From: Prevotella sp.
GTDB taxonomy: Bacteria > Bacteroidota > Bacteroidia > Bacteroidales > Bacteroidaceae
Length of the DNA stretch: 64,000 nt
Direction of reading: 5' to 3'
Assembly: GCA_017554105.1 (NCBI GenBank)
Contig: JAFZIY010000024.1
Coordinates: forward strand, 1-64,000
Positions 48,431 through 59,121 of this stretch are shown piece after piece (position 1 is the stretch's first letter; each line of letters opens with the position of its first letter). The position numbers and the translations under genes were made by a program. The notes beneath the pieces were generated by a model. The model had not been told where the DNA came from and did no database searches. It worked only from the letters and a program-made list of their open reading frames with translations.

Positions 48431-49744
48431 TTATTCCACAGGAATGTCTTTGTTAACGTTCTTGCAACCTATGAGGGCATAGTAGAACATGTAAGCCACA
48501 GCGAGGAAATATACGAAGTAGCTTGGCATGTAGCCCATGAAGTTGGAGAACCAACCCTGAATTAATGGCAGAACGCCACCACCTACTACCATCATCATGA
48601 AGATTCCTGATGCTTGAGCGGTATATTTGCCGAGTCCTTCTGTTGCCAAGTTGAAAATACTTGCCCACATGATAGATGTGCAGAGACCGCAAAGAACCAA
48701 AAGAAGTGCACTGAGCGGAACCTCTGCCGACCAGAACTTGAAGTTCATAATGTCGAAAAGTGGCATGTTAACGGTGTTTGTCTTGGGGATAATCATGGCT
48801 GCAGCAATGAGAATCATGGCAACAGTTGTCGTTCCCAGCATCAGTTGACGTGATGATATCTTACCTGCAATAAAGCCTGACACGAGTCGACCGCAGAGCA
48901 TAAGTAGCCAATACATAGCAGCCACAGCACCACCAATCTTGGCAGCATTCTCAATTAGTCCTGCTCCCTTATCGGTGCCGTCAGATAAATAGAAGTTAAG
49001 TGCTCCAGGAATACCCACCTCAACACCAACGTAGAAGAATATGGCGATAACACCCAACGTACAGTGACGGAAAGACCAAGGAGAGTGTTCGAACTTTGTT
49101 TCGGCTGTCACCTTGCCCAGTTCGGGGTCTTGGATAGGAATGAACACCAGTGCGATGAATGCCAAAGCGAATACGGCCATTGCAATAAACATTACAAGGT
49201 TCACGTCAGCCATCTGTGTTGTCTTGGTTACTTCACCAATAAGAGCACCCACGAGCATTGGGGTCAGGGTTCCGGTAAGTGAGTTCAGCGTACCACCAAT
49301 GAGGTTCAACTGGTTTCCACGGTTGCCACCGCCCCCAAGGAGGTTAAGCATTGGATTTACAACGGTGTTCAGAATGCATACAGAGAATCCTGAGATGAAC
49401 GCTCCGAGCAGGTAGATACAGAATCCAGGTATGCCCTCTGGGAAACTGGAAAGGTACTGTATCAACACACCGACAAAACCAACGGCGATACCGATGAGAG
49501 CTGATTTCTTGTAACCTATCTTGGTAAGCATCTTACCAGCGGGAATTCCCATGAACAGATAGGCAAAGAAGTTCATGAAGTTACCCATCATGCCGAGCAT
49601 GTTATTGCCGTCAATGCCAGGCTGATTCTTCCAGATGACACCGATAGGAGCTCCGAGGTTAGTCACGAACGCTATCATGGCGTACAGGAAGAACATGGTG
49701 ATAATGGCAATAACACTGCCATTCATTTTTTGTTGATTACTCAT
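48431..49744 (-). CDS. Glucose/galactose MFS transporter, FucP/GluP type
   Basis: 437 residues with 12 hydrophobic segments. Landmarks of the FucP/GluP branch: FFLYAMIAFVTNLGAPIGVI near the N-terminus, YLFMGIPAGKMLTKIGYKKS near 62-80, and GCLNTVVNP-like SVCILNTVVNPMLNLLGGGG near 138, with LNLIGGTLNSLTGTLTPML after it. Proton-coupled import of galactose or glucose is the likely role given galK and mutarotase genes on either side. The Gly/Asn-rich loop GGGGNRGNQ is notable. Confidence 0.9.
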   Translation of the reverse strand: MSNQQKMNGSVIAIITMFFLYAMIAFVTNLGAPIGVIWKNQPGIDGNNMLGMMGNFMNFFAYLFMGIPAGKMLTKIGYKKSALIGIAVGFVGVLIQYLSSFPEGIPGFCIYLLGAFISGFSVCILNTVVNPMLNLLGGGGNRGNQLNLIGGTLNSLTGTLTPMLVGALIGEVTKTTQMADVNLVMFIAMAVFALAFIALVFIPIQDPELGKVTAETKFEHSPWSFRHCTLGVIAIFFYVGVEVGIPGALNFYLSDGTDKGAGLIENAAKIGGAVAAMYWLLMLCGRLVSGFIAGKISSRQLMLGTTTVAMILIAAAMIIPKTNTVNMPLFDIMNFKFWSAEVPLSALLLVLCGLCTSIMWASIFNLATEGLGKYTAQASGIFMMMVVGGGVLPLIQGWFSNFMGYMPSYFVYFLAVAYMFYYALIGCKNVNKDIPVE

Positions 49745-49785
49745 AATTGTATTTGCAGTTTTTTATTGTTTGAGGATTCTTGTGG

Positions 49786-50877
49786 TTATTTCTCTACGCC
49801 GAACTTATAAATGGTCTTCTGCTTGTACTGCTGACCAGGACGGAGTACTACTGACGGGAAGTAAGGACGGTTTGGAGAGTCAGGGAAGTGCTGTGCCTCG
49901 AAGCATATTGCAGAGCGACGTGGGAATGTTGCGCCATGCTGTCCCTTGTAACCATCTGCCCAATTGTCGGTATATACCTGAACACCTGGTTCTGTGGTAT
50001 AGACCTCCATTGTGCGTCCGTTGTTCGGGTCTTTGATACGTGCGGCGAAACTCAGTTCTCCCTCCTCATGCTTGTTCAGCACGAAGCAGTGGTCGTAACC
50101 GTTACCGTTGCGTATCTGCTCATCGTCCGCATTGATGTCACGTCCTACTGGCTTAGAAGTGCGGAAATCAAAAGGAGTTCCCTCAACCTTAAGTATTTCG
50201 CCTGTAGGAATGCATGTTGCGTCGATAGGCAAGAAGAAGTCTGCATTGATCTCACATTCAAGATCGTCAATGGTAGGAGTAGGGTTGGCTATTCCTGCTA
50301 ATGAGAAGAATGCGTGGTTGGTAAGATTAATTATGGTTTTCTTGTTTGTGGTTGCCATGTATCCGATAATCAACTCGTTATCGTCACTGAAATTATAAAC
50401 AACCGTTGTTTTCACCTCGCCGGTGAATCCTTCCTCAAGATAAGGAGATGTGTAGTTAAGTACCAGCGTATTGTCGCTCATCTGCATTGCATCCCATACT
50501 TGGGCGTGGAATCCAGTTGGTCCACCGTGTAATGCATTAGGTCCGTTATTTATAGCAAGTTGGTACTGCTTACCGTTGAGTTGGAACTTGCCTTCCTTGA
50601 TTCTGTTTCCGAAACGGCCGATGAGTGTTGAAAGATATGGTTCCGGACTATTTATGACATCTTGGATGTTGTCGTGTCCCTGAACCACGTTTGCGATGTT
50701 GCCATCCTTGTCGGGCACCATTATTGCCACCAATGCACCGCCATAATTGGTTATCGCTACTTCGTTTCCAACGCTATTTTTAAGAATATACAAATCGGTA
50801 TTCTTACCGTTTACCGTGGTCTGAAAGTCTGAGCGTTTCAGACCACACAAAGATTGTGTCTCGTTTGTGTTCATCAT
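49786..50877 (-). CDS. galM: Aldose 1-epimerase, galactose cluster
   Basis: 363 residues with no signal peptide, so cytoplasmic, unlike the lipoprotein paralogue at 45749. Mutarotase landmarks: ITNYGGALVAIMVPDKDG, LIGRFGNRIKEGKF, INLTNHAFFSL (catalytic His), GYDHCFVLNKHEEG and CFEAQHFPDSPNRP (catalytic Glu). It interconverts alpha- and beta-galactose for GalK. It is first of three genes with the transporter and galK. Confidence 0.94.
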   Translation of the reverse strand: MMNTNETQSLCGLKRSDFQTTVNGKNTDLYILKNSVGNEVAITNYGGALVAIMVPDKDGNIANVVQGHDNIQDVINSPEPYLSTLIGRFGNRIKEGKFQLNGKQYQLAINNGPNALHGGPTGFHAQVWDAMQMSDNTLVLNYTSPYLEEGFTGEVKTTVVYNFSDDNELIIGYMATTNKKTIINLTNHAFFSLAGIANPTPTIDDLECEINADFFLPIDATCIPTGEILKVEGTPFDFRTSKPVGRDINADDEQIRNGNGYDHCFVLNKHEEGELSFAARIKDPNNGRTMEVYTTEPGVQVYTDNWADGYKGQHGATFPRRSAICFEAQHFPDSPNRPYFPSVVLRPGQQYKQKTIYKFGVEK

Positions 50878-50970
50878 TAAAAAGTTTGATAGTTAGTAAA
50901 CTTAGTTGCAAAGTAAACAAAAAATATTGAGAACAGCAAACGAAATGAAAAAAAAATACGTTAAAAACGA

Positions 50971-52194
50971 CTAAATGCTTTCAGAAAGCAAGTCGGCAAC
51001 GACATAACTACTGCCGCCCACAAAGACGAAATCTTTCTTCTCAGAGTCGGAAATCGCGGCACGATATGCATCGATGACGGTGGGGTAGGAGTTTCCTGTC
51101 AGTCCGTGTTCAATACCTTTCTCCTTTACCCTCTCATGACTAATGGCGCGTTTTGTCTTTGCCTGTGTCCAGTAATATGTCGCATCGGAGGGCAACATGG
51201 TCATCACGGTGTCGATGTCTTTGTCGTCAACCATACCGAAAACAATGCGTCGTTTACTGCATTCTACTTCTTTTATCTGTTGTGAAAGGTATTGCCACCC
51301 TCCCACGTTATGACCTGTATCGCATATTACAAGAGGTTTCTTGCGTAACGTTTGCCACCTGCCGAGCAGACCGGTTGCCTCGCATACCGTTGACATGCCT
51401 TTTATAATAGAATCGCGTGCGATACCTAAATGTTTTGTTGCGCATAAGATAGTCGCTCTGTTCTTCTGCTGGTAGCTTCCTTTCAGTTCAAACTCTATGT
51501 CGTCATATTCCTCATAACTCTCGTCCTCGGCAAAGAATATGGGAGCATTGTTTTCTTTGGCTATCCTTTCAAAGACAGGTCTTGTCTCAGCGTTTGCTTC
51601 TCCGATAACAACAGGGGTATTAGGTTTTATGATGCCTGCTTTCTCTGCTGCAATCTTGGCCAGAGTATTGCCCAGAAATGCTGTGTGGTCGAAAGAAATG
51701 TTTGTTATGATGCTCAGTTCGGGGGTTATTATATTTGTACAGTCGAGCCGTCCACCGAGTCCTACTTCTATAACAGCCCAGTCGACACCTTTCTCAGCGA
51801 AATATTTAAATGCAAGAGCAGTGGTTAGTTCGAAGAAAGAAGGATGCAGGGGCTCAAAAAACTGGCGTTCCTTCTTAACGAAATTGATAACATACTGCTT
51901 GCTGATGCACTTTCCGTTTATGCGGATGCGCTCCCTAAAATCAACAAGATGCGGCGACGTGTAAAGACCTACCTTGTATCCCTCACTTTGCAGTATTGCT
52001 GCAATGGTGTGTGAGCAAGACCCCTTGCCGTTAGTCCCTGCAACATGTATTGTACGGAACGTGCGATGGGGATGTCCAAAATGCTGGTCGAGAGTCAGTG
52101 TGTTCTCCAATCCCTCCTTATAGCCTGCACCGCCAACGTTCTGAAACATTGGTACGGAGTTATAAAGATATTGTATGGTTTCGTCGTAAGTCAT
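50971..52194 (-). CDS. folC: Folylpolyglutamate/dihydrofolate synthase
   Basis: 407 residues, Mur-ligase fold. The P-loop HVAGTNGKGSCSHTIAAIL is near 50-68; SPHLVDFRERIRING, EVGLGGRLDCTNII and SFDHTAFLGNTLAKIAAEKAGI supply the folate and metal sites; CDTGHNVGG marks the C-terminal domain. It adds glutamate to dihydropteroate or folates. It stands alone on the minus strand between galM and an inverted repeat. Confidence 0.96.
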   Translation of the reverse strand: MTYDETIQYLYNSVPMFQNVGGAGYKEGLENTLTLDQHFGHPHRTFRTIHVAGTNGKGSCSHTIAAILQSEGYKVGLYTSPHLVDFRERIRINGKCISKQYVINFVKKERQFFEPLHPSFFELTTALAFKYFAEKGVDWAVIEVGLGGRLDCTNIITPELSIITNISFDHTAFLGNTLAKIAAEKAGIIKPNTPVVIGEANAETRPVFERIAKENNAPIFFAEDESYEEYDDIEFELKGSYQQKNRATILCATKHLGIARDSIIKGMSTVCEATGLLGRWQTLRKKPLVICDTGHNVGGWQYLSQQIKEVECSKRRIVFGMVDDKDIDTVMTMLPSDATYYWTQAKTKRAISHERVKEKGIEHGLTGNSYPTVIDAYRAAISDSEKKDFVFVGGSSYVVADLLSESI

Positions 52195-52243
52195 TATGTA
52201 TAGATGTTAAGGATTTAGGTAGATAAAGGGATTTAAATATAAA

Positions 52244-52329
52244 GGAATTATGGAGTTAAAACAAGTGCTCAGTACACAACACATGCAGATATGTGCTTCC
52301 TGCAGCCATTATCCTAACTCCATAATTCC
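52244..52329. repeat. Inverted repeat between dnaJ and folC
   Basis: Perfect 15-base arms (GGAATTATGGAGTTA and its complement) around a 56-base centre. Same general form as 34051-34145. Both flanking genes run on the minus strand, so it may terminate dnaJ. Confidence 0.6.
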
Positions 52330-52336
52330 CAATGAT

Positions 52337-53506
52337 TTATGAGAAATAGTTCTTGAACTTCTCAAATATACTCTTCTTTGTGGAGATGTCGCCTTTGAAG
52401 TTGTCACTTTCCTTTAATGTCTCAAGTGCTTCCTTCTCTTCACGGCTCAGAGTCTTAGGTACGTAAACGCTGATGTTCACAACTACATCACCCGTACCTT
52501 TTCCGTATCCCTGAACCTGAGGCAGACCCTTTCCGCGCAGTCGTAAGGTCTTGCCAGGCTGTGTGCCTGCGTCAATCTTTATCTTTACCTTTGAACCGTC
52601 TATTGTCGGAATCTCCACATTGCCACCAAGTGCGGCAGTAGGGAAGTCAAGTAGCAGGTTATATATAAGGTCGTTGCCGTCCCTTACGAATGTGTCGTTC
52701 TGCTCCTCGCTGATGAACACCTGTATGTTTCCAGGTATTCCGTTGTGACGTCCTGCGTTACCTTTCTTTGGAACGTTGACAACCATTCCCTCGGCTACGC
52801 CTGCGGGGATAGTGATTTCAACCACTTCCTCACCTTTAACGACACCTGTTCCGCCACATTCATGGCACTTGTTCTTTATCACGGTGCCTTCTCCACCACA
52901 CGTATGGCAAACAGTCTGTGTCTGCATCATGCCGAAAATGCTCTGCTGGGTGCGTATCTCAACACCAGAACCATGACATGTGGGACATGTCTCGCTACTG
53001 CTGCCGTTCTCGGCTCCTGTTCCGTGACAATGAGGACAGGTGATGTCTTTCTTTACCTTGAATTTCTTTGTGACACCAGTTGATACTTCCTGAAGAGACA
53101 ATTTCACCTTCAAGCGAAGGTCACTGCCGCGATGTTGTGCTGGCTGACGATAGCCACTGCCGCCAAAACCGCTGAAACCGCCAAAGCCTCCACGTCCGCC
53201 GAAGATGTCGCCGAACATAGAGAAGATGTCGTCCATTGTGAACTCGCTTCCTCCACTGAAACCGCCAAAGCCTCCGGAGCCAGCAGGACCATTGAATCCG
53301 AACTGGTCATACATCTGGCGTTTCTGTGCATCGTGCAGCACATCGTAGGCTTCTGCCGCCTCCTTGAATTTCTCCTCGGCTTCCTTATCGCCTGGGTTGC
53401 GGTCAGGGTGATACTTGATGGCAATCTTTCTGTATGCCTTCTTAATCTCGTCTTCTGAGGCATTCTTGTCAACACCAAGCACCTCGTAGTAGTCTCTTTT
53501 TGCCAT
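52337..53506 (-). CDS. dnaJ: Chaperone DnaJ (Hsp40)
   Basis: 389 residues with full type-I architecture: J-domain with HPDRNPGD (about 5-70), Gly/Phe-rich linker (about 75-125), four CxxCxGxG zinc repeats ([32 protein letters not shown], about 155-225), and the C-terminal substrate-binding domain. It stimulates DnaK ATPase and delivers unfolded clients. The gene lies eight bases after grpE, forming a heat-shock pair; dnaK is not in the window. Confidence 0.98.
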   Translation of the reverse strand: MAKRDYYEVLGVDKNASEDEIKKAYRKIAIKYHPDRNPGDKEAEEKFKEAAEAYDVLHDAQKRQMYDQFGFNGPAGSGGFGGFSGGSEFTMDDIFSMFGDIFGGRGGFGGFSGFGGSGYRQPAQHRGSDLRLKVKLSLQEVSTGVTKKFKVKKDITCPHCHGTGAENGSSSETCPTCHGSGVEIRTQQSIFGMMQTQTVCHTCGGEGTVIKNKCHECGGTGVVKGEEVVEITIPAGVAEGMVVNVPKKGNAGRHNGIPGNIQVFISEEQNDTFVRDGNDLIYNLLLDFPTAALGGNVEIPTIDGSKVKIKIDAGTQPGKTLRLRGKGLPQVQGYGKGTGDVVVNISVYVPKTLSREEKEALETLKESDNFKGDISTKKSIFEKFKNYFS

Positions 53507-53514
53507 TTCTTCGT

Positions 53515-54129
53515 TTAGCGTTGTCCTACTGCCACTTTGGCATGTCTGATAACCTTATCGTTAAGTGTGTAACCTGTCTGAACACAATCGAGAACCTTGC
53601 CACTCTTCTCGTCGCCCATACCTGGAACCATTGCAATAGCCTCATGGTAGTCAACATCGAAGTCGGCATCTTCGGTGTCTATCTTCTTAACCCCTAGACT
53701 TTCGAGCGACTTCATGAACTTCTGATAGATGAGTTCCATTCCCTCTTTCAATACCTCAGGGTCATCGGTTTTCTCGCTATTGGCAAGCGCACGTTCCATG
53801 TCATCGGCAACGGGGAGCACTGCCTGCACAGCCTTCTCCGAACCATTAAGTATCAGTTCTGCCTTCTCCTTCATGGTGCGGCGGCGGAAGTTGTCGAATT
53901 CTGCAGCCTTATATAGCAGTTGCTCCTTCAGTTCCTTTATCTCAGCAAGTGCCTTGTCCAGAGGATCAACCTCCTCTTCGTTTTCCGGAGTTTCGGTTGT
54001 TTCTTCTTCCTCTGTCACGTTTTCTTCTTTTACTGAATCCTCTTTTTCTTGGGATTCATCTTTATTGTTGAGTCCGTCGTCGTTCATGTCGCCGTCCTCT
54101 ATGTTTATTTTTCTTTCTTCCTTGTCCAT
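53515..54129 (-). CDS. grpE: Nucleotide exchange factor GrpE
   Basis: 204 residues. A disordered, strongly acidic N-terminus rich in Glu, Asp and Thr (about 1-55) leads to a coiled coil ([21 protein letters not shown]) and the C-terminal beta domain ([40 protein letters not shown]). It releases ADP from DnaK. First gene of the grpE-dnaJ operon. I see no CIRCE element in the upstream gap, so control is probably by other means. Confidence 0.97.
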   Translation of the reverse strand: MDKEERKINIEDGDMNDDGLNNKDESQEKEDSVKEENVTEEEETTETPENEEEVDPLDKALAEIKELKEQLLYKAAEFDNFRRRTMKEKAELILNGSEKAVQAVLPVADDMERALANSEKTDDPEVLKEGMELIYQKFMKSLESLGVKKIDTEDADFDVDYHEAIAMVPGMGDEKSGKVLDCVQTGYTLNDKVIRHAKVAVGQR

Positions 54130-54217
54130 GACTTATAATATTTATGTAAAGGTTTTGGCGCAATATCTTGCATAATTGGGAAATGCAAAAAGTGTGCCAC
54201 GTTAAGGAAGTCCCATA

Positions 54218-55909
<1,692 letters not shown>

Positions 55910-55925
55910 TTATAATCTCAAGCCA

Positions 55926-56035
55926 ACAGTTCATATACTTCTTGTAATCTCATTGATGGTCTTTTGTACTCTCATTGATGCCCAATTAGGATGCAAAAGG
56001 TATCCTTTGACACTATCAAACATATACAATGGAGA
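55926..56035. repeat. Third intergenic array with a 22-base period
   Basis: Units at 55948-55969 and 55970-55991 both begin TCTCATTGATG; 55992-56013 contains GCAAAAGGTATCCTTTGACA, the same core as the 19808-19873 array; 55926-55947 and 56014-56035 are weaker copies. It lies between htpG and the ABC-F gene. Confidence 0.6.
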
Positions 56036-56063
56036 CAGAAACCGTGTCGGATTCTGCCTCCAT
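56029..56063 (-). terminator. Hairpin after htpG
   Basis: ATGGAG-A-CAGAA-A-CCG pairs with CGG-A-TTCTG-C-CTCCAT (14 of 16 positions) with a three-base loop. There is no strong T-tract. It probably ends htpG. Confidence 0.5.
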
Positions 56064-56113
56064 CTTTAGTATTATGCTATATCTTATATCCCTTTATAGG
56101 GTGATATGACTTC

Positions 56114-58168
56114 TTATTTAATGAGGTCAACACTACGTTTAAGGAACTTGTCGAGTGCTGCACCCTTCAACATGCCGTTCTGTAGCAGGGCGAGGTCGAT
56201 GAGTTGGTGAAGCACATCGTTTCCTTTGGCGTATTCGGCAATCACCTGCTGCTTCTTCGAGCGCTGCTCGTCTATGGCCTTCTGGGTGTTGCTGATATCA
56301 TCCTTTTCCTCTTGTGTTATTTCCTCAGGTTTCTTCTTGTCCTGGCTTTGGCGCAGGGCAGCAAGGCGAGCCTCCTGTCCCTTAATCTCGCTCAGTATTG
56401 GTTTCAGCGACTCTTCGGTCTTTTCCTTCTCGTCGTCGAGAACCTTCTTTATAAGCGGATGGTCGCTATTGAGCACCAGACTGTATGTGTCGGGCATCTC
56501 GGCATAGAACGACATGCCTTGCTGATAGCGTGAAATGTCCTTCATACGGCGCATATACTCGCTCTGAGTGATGAGCACAGGCTGTGCATTCTCACCGAGA
56601 GCCTGTACCTCAACATAGAATTCTGTCTTCTCAAGACTTGGCATCTGTGAGCGGAATGCCTGTGACAAATTGTCAGCAGTGTCAGCGTCGAGAGTCTGCT
56701 TCGGTGCATCCTCCTTTACGATGAGACGCTCTATGATGTCGGCATCTACACGTGTGAAGCGGCTCTTCTCGAACTTCTGTTCAAACATTGATACGGCAGG
56801 AGTGTCAAGTTGTCCATCCATCAGCAGAACACTATAGCCCTTCTGACGTGCGGCCTCAATGTATGTGTATTGCTCCTCTTTGTTGTTGGCATAGAGATAG
56901 ATGAGATTCCCGTCCTTGTCTGTCTGTGTGTCCTTGATAAGCGTGCGGTATTCCTCGAACGTAAAGTACTTGCCATCAACGTCTTTCAATAACGCGAAGT
57001 CCTTCGCGCGGTCATAGAATTCGTCCTGAGAGAGCATTCCGTAGTTGATGAAAATCTTCAGGTCGTCCCACTTCTCCTCGTAGTCTTTGCGGTCGTTCTT
57101 GAAGATTGACGCGAGTCGATCAGCCACTTTCTTTGTGATATAGGTGGAAATCTTCTTCACGTCGCGGTCACTCTGCAGATAACTGCGGCTTACGTTCAGA
57201 GGGATGTCTGGTGAGTCGATCACTCCGTGCAGCAGTGTAAGGAACTCAGGTACAATGCCTTCCACCTGGTCTGTTACGAACACCTGGTTGCAGTAGAGTT
57301 GAATCTTGTTACGCTGAATCTCGATGTTGCTCTTGATTCTTGGGAAGTAGAGTATTCCAGTAAGGTGGAACGGATAGTCAACGTTCAGGTGAATCCAGAA
57401 CAAAGGCTCATCCTGCATAGGGTAGAGGGTGCGATAGAAACTCTTGTAATCCTCGTCCTTCAGTGTGCTTGGTGTCTTTGTCCATAGCGGCTCAGCATTA
57501 TTTATAATGTGGTCCTTGTCGGTGTCCACCTGCTTTCCATCCTTCCATTCGGTCTCTTTGCCGAAAGCGATGGTTACAGGCATGAACTTGCAGTACTTCT
57601 GAAGCAACTGCTCAATCTGTGCCTTCTCAAGATACTCCTTGCAGTCGTCATCGATGTAAAGCACGATGTCAGAGCCGCGTTCAGTCTTCTCTGCGTCTTC
57701 GATGGTGAATTCTGGTGAGCCGTCGCACGACCATTTCACGGCTTTTGCATCCTCTTTGTAACTCTTCGTGATGATTTCCACTTTCTTTGAAACCATGAAA
57801 GCAGAGTAGAATCCAAGTCCGAAGTGACCGATTATGGCGTTAGCTGAATCCTTGTATTTGTCGAGGAAGTCAGTAACTCCGGAGAAAGCAATCTGGTTGA
57901 TGTACTTGTCTATTTCCTCCTCGGTCATTCCGATGCCTCGGTCGCTGATGGTAAGTGTGCCATTTTCCTTATCGAGACTTATCCTAACGGTGATGTCTCC
58001 CAGTTCACCCTTGAAGTCACCTTTGTCTGCAAGGGTTTTCATTTTTTGTGTAGCGTCAACGGCATTGCTGACCATCTCACGCAGGAATATCTCATGATCA
58101 GAATACAAGAACTTTTTAATAACGGGGAAAATGTTCTCTGTTGTAACCCCAATGTTTCCTTTTTGCAT
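56114..58168 (-). CDS. htpG: Molecular chaperone HtpG (Hsp90)
   Basis: 684 residues. The N-terminal GHKL ATPase domain has FLREMVSNAVDATQK (ATP-binding Asn and Asp), ISDRGIGMTEEEI, GHFGLGFYSAFMV and a GSDIVLYI segment. The middle domain includes LNVSRSYLQSDRDVKKI with the catalytic-loop Arg, and a C-terminal dimerisation domain follows. The charged segment near 560-620 (KEKTEESLKP, KKPEEITQEEK) is a lineage-typical insertion. Cytoplasmic heat-shock chaperone; transcribed alone. Confidence 0.97.
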   Translation of the reverse strand: MQKGNIGVTTENIFPVIKKFLYSDHEIFLREMVSNAVDATQKMKTLADKGDFKGELGDITVRISLDKENGTLTISDRGIGMTEEEIDKYINQIAFSGVTDFLDKYKDSANAIIGHFGLGFYSAFMVSKKVEIITKSYKEDAKAVKWSCDGSPEFTIEDAEKTERGSDIVLYIDDDCKEYLEKAQIEQLLQKYCKFMPVTIAFGKETEWKDGKQVDTDKDHIINNAEPLWTKTPSTLKDEDYKSFYRTLYPMQDEPLFWIHLNVDYPFHLTGILYFPRIKSNIEIQRNKIQLYCNQVFVTDQVEGIVPEFLTLLHGVIDSPDIPLNVSRSYLQSDRDVKKISTYITKKVADRLASIFKNDRKDYEEKWDDLKIFINYGMLSQDEFYDRAKDFALLKDVDGKYFTFEEYRTLIKDTQTDKDGNLIYLYANNKEEQYTYIEAARQKGYSVLLMDGQLDTPAVSMFEQKFEKSRFTRVDADIIERLIVKEDAPKQTLDADTADNLSQAFRSQMPSLEKTEFYVEVQALGENAQPVLITQSEYMRRMKDISRYQQGMSFYAEMPDTYSLVLNSDHPLIKKVLDDEKEKTEESLKPILSEIKGQEARLAALRQSQDKKKPEEITQEEKDDISNTQKAIDEQRSKKQQVIAEYAKGNDVLHQLIDLALLQNGMLKGAALDKFLKRSVDLIK

Positions 58169-58347
58169 GATATTTCGTATTTAAATTATATTTCTAACCT
58201 TTCCTTTTACAAAAGTCGTGCCAAACTTTGCAATCTACAAATTACAACATATATCGTGCAAAGTCGAAATGTAGCAAAATCAGCATGGTTTTGTAACATT
58301 TTAAAGATATTTATATCTATTTTGGTGATACATATTTGTTTTTTTCT

Positions 58348-58355
58348 TATCTTTG
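58348..58355 (+). promoter_or_regulatory. -7 element of the ECF sigma factor gene
   Basis: TATCTTTG, 11 bases before the ATG at 58367. It fixes the short form of the protein, because upstream open codons would lie before the promoter. Confidence 0.6.
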
Positions 58356-58366
58356 CAACAGAAATC

Positions 58367-58882
58367 ATGGAAAAACCAGATAATACTTATCGTTATATTG
58401 CCGAATACTATAGCATGCATCGTGATGAACTGTGTGCTTTTGCGGCAAAGCGGCTGAAGTATGCCTATGAGGCAGAAGACATTGTGCATAATGTCTTCTT
58501 GAAACTTCTGACTATCGACAAGATGATAACGCCTGTCACGCTTCCATGTCTTGTATATACTATGACGAGGAACCTTATTTATGACAACTGGCGCCGTCAT
58601 AAGTCGGTGGATGAGTATGAGCATGTTTTGACAACGGCAGACAGGACCGACCATCTTGACGCATCAAGCGTTTATTCTGCTTCGGAACTCAACCAGTTGC
58701 TTGAGCGAGGCATTGCCCGTCTGAGTGAACGCCAGCGTGAGGTCTATCGCATGAATGTCATTGATGGAATGAAGGTTTCCGAGATTTCCATGACCCTGAA
58801 TATTGGTTATAAAAGCACGGAGCATCGTTTAGGAGAAGCGCGTAAGGAAGTACGCGGATTCCTAGCACGTATGCTTGCATAG
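58367..58882 (+). CDS. ECF-type RNA polymerase sigma factor
   Basis: 171 residues. Region 2 (about 10-80; DELCAFAAKRLKYAYEAEDIVHNVFLKLL and YTMTRNLIYDNWRRHKS) binds core polymerase and the -10 DNA. Region 4 (about 110-165; LSERQREVYRMNVIDGMKVS, then EISMTLNIGYKSTEHRLGEA) recognises the -35. This is the kind often paired with FecR-type anti-sigma factors and SusC/D genes in Bacteroidetes, but no such partner follows here; it stands alone and ends before a hairpin at 59035. The target regulon is unknown. Confidence 0.9.
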   Translation: MEKPDNTYRYIAEYYSMHRDELCAFAAKRLKYAYEAEDIVHNVFLKLLTIDKMITPVTLPCLVYTMTRNLIYDNWRRHKSVDEYEHVLTTADRTDHLDASSVYSASELNQLLERGIARLSERQREVYRMNVIDGMKVSEISMTLNIGYKSTEHRLGEARKEVRGFLARMLA

Positions 58883-59034
58883 ATATCTTTCCTTTGTTAT
58901 TTACACATACTTTCCAGTACATTATATTATATAATAGAACGGAAGTATTAAGGGAACATGTAAGAAATAATGGGCGAATAAACGCTCATTAAGCGAAAGC
59001 AAAAATCTTTCAATAGGTAGTTTTTTATAGGTTT

Positions 59035-59072
59035 AGCCCCAGTTTACGTAGTGATTACCATAAACTGGGGCT
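59035..59072. terminator. Hairpin between the ECF sigma and pepD genes
   Basis: Perfect 12-base arms (AGCCCCAGTTTA and its complement) with a 14-base loop. It lies between two convergent genes, so it is probably shared. Confidence 0.7.
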
Positions 59073-59121
59073 TTCTATGTTTAGTCGACGAGTTATAAAA
59101 ATGATATGTCAACTAATAAAC

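Noticed and set aside
58046-58366. Longer N-terminus for the ECF sigma factor
   Set aside because: It overlaps htpG and precedes the -7 box; the sigma domain begins at 58367.
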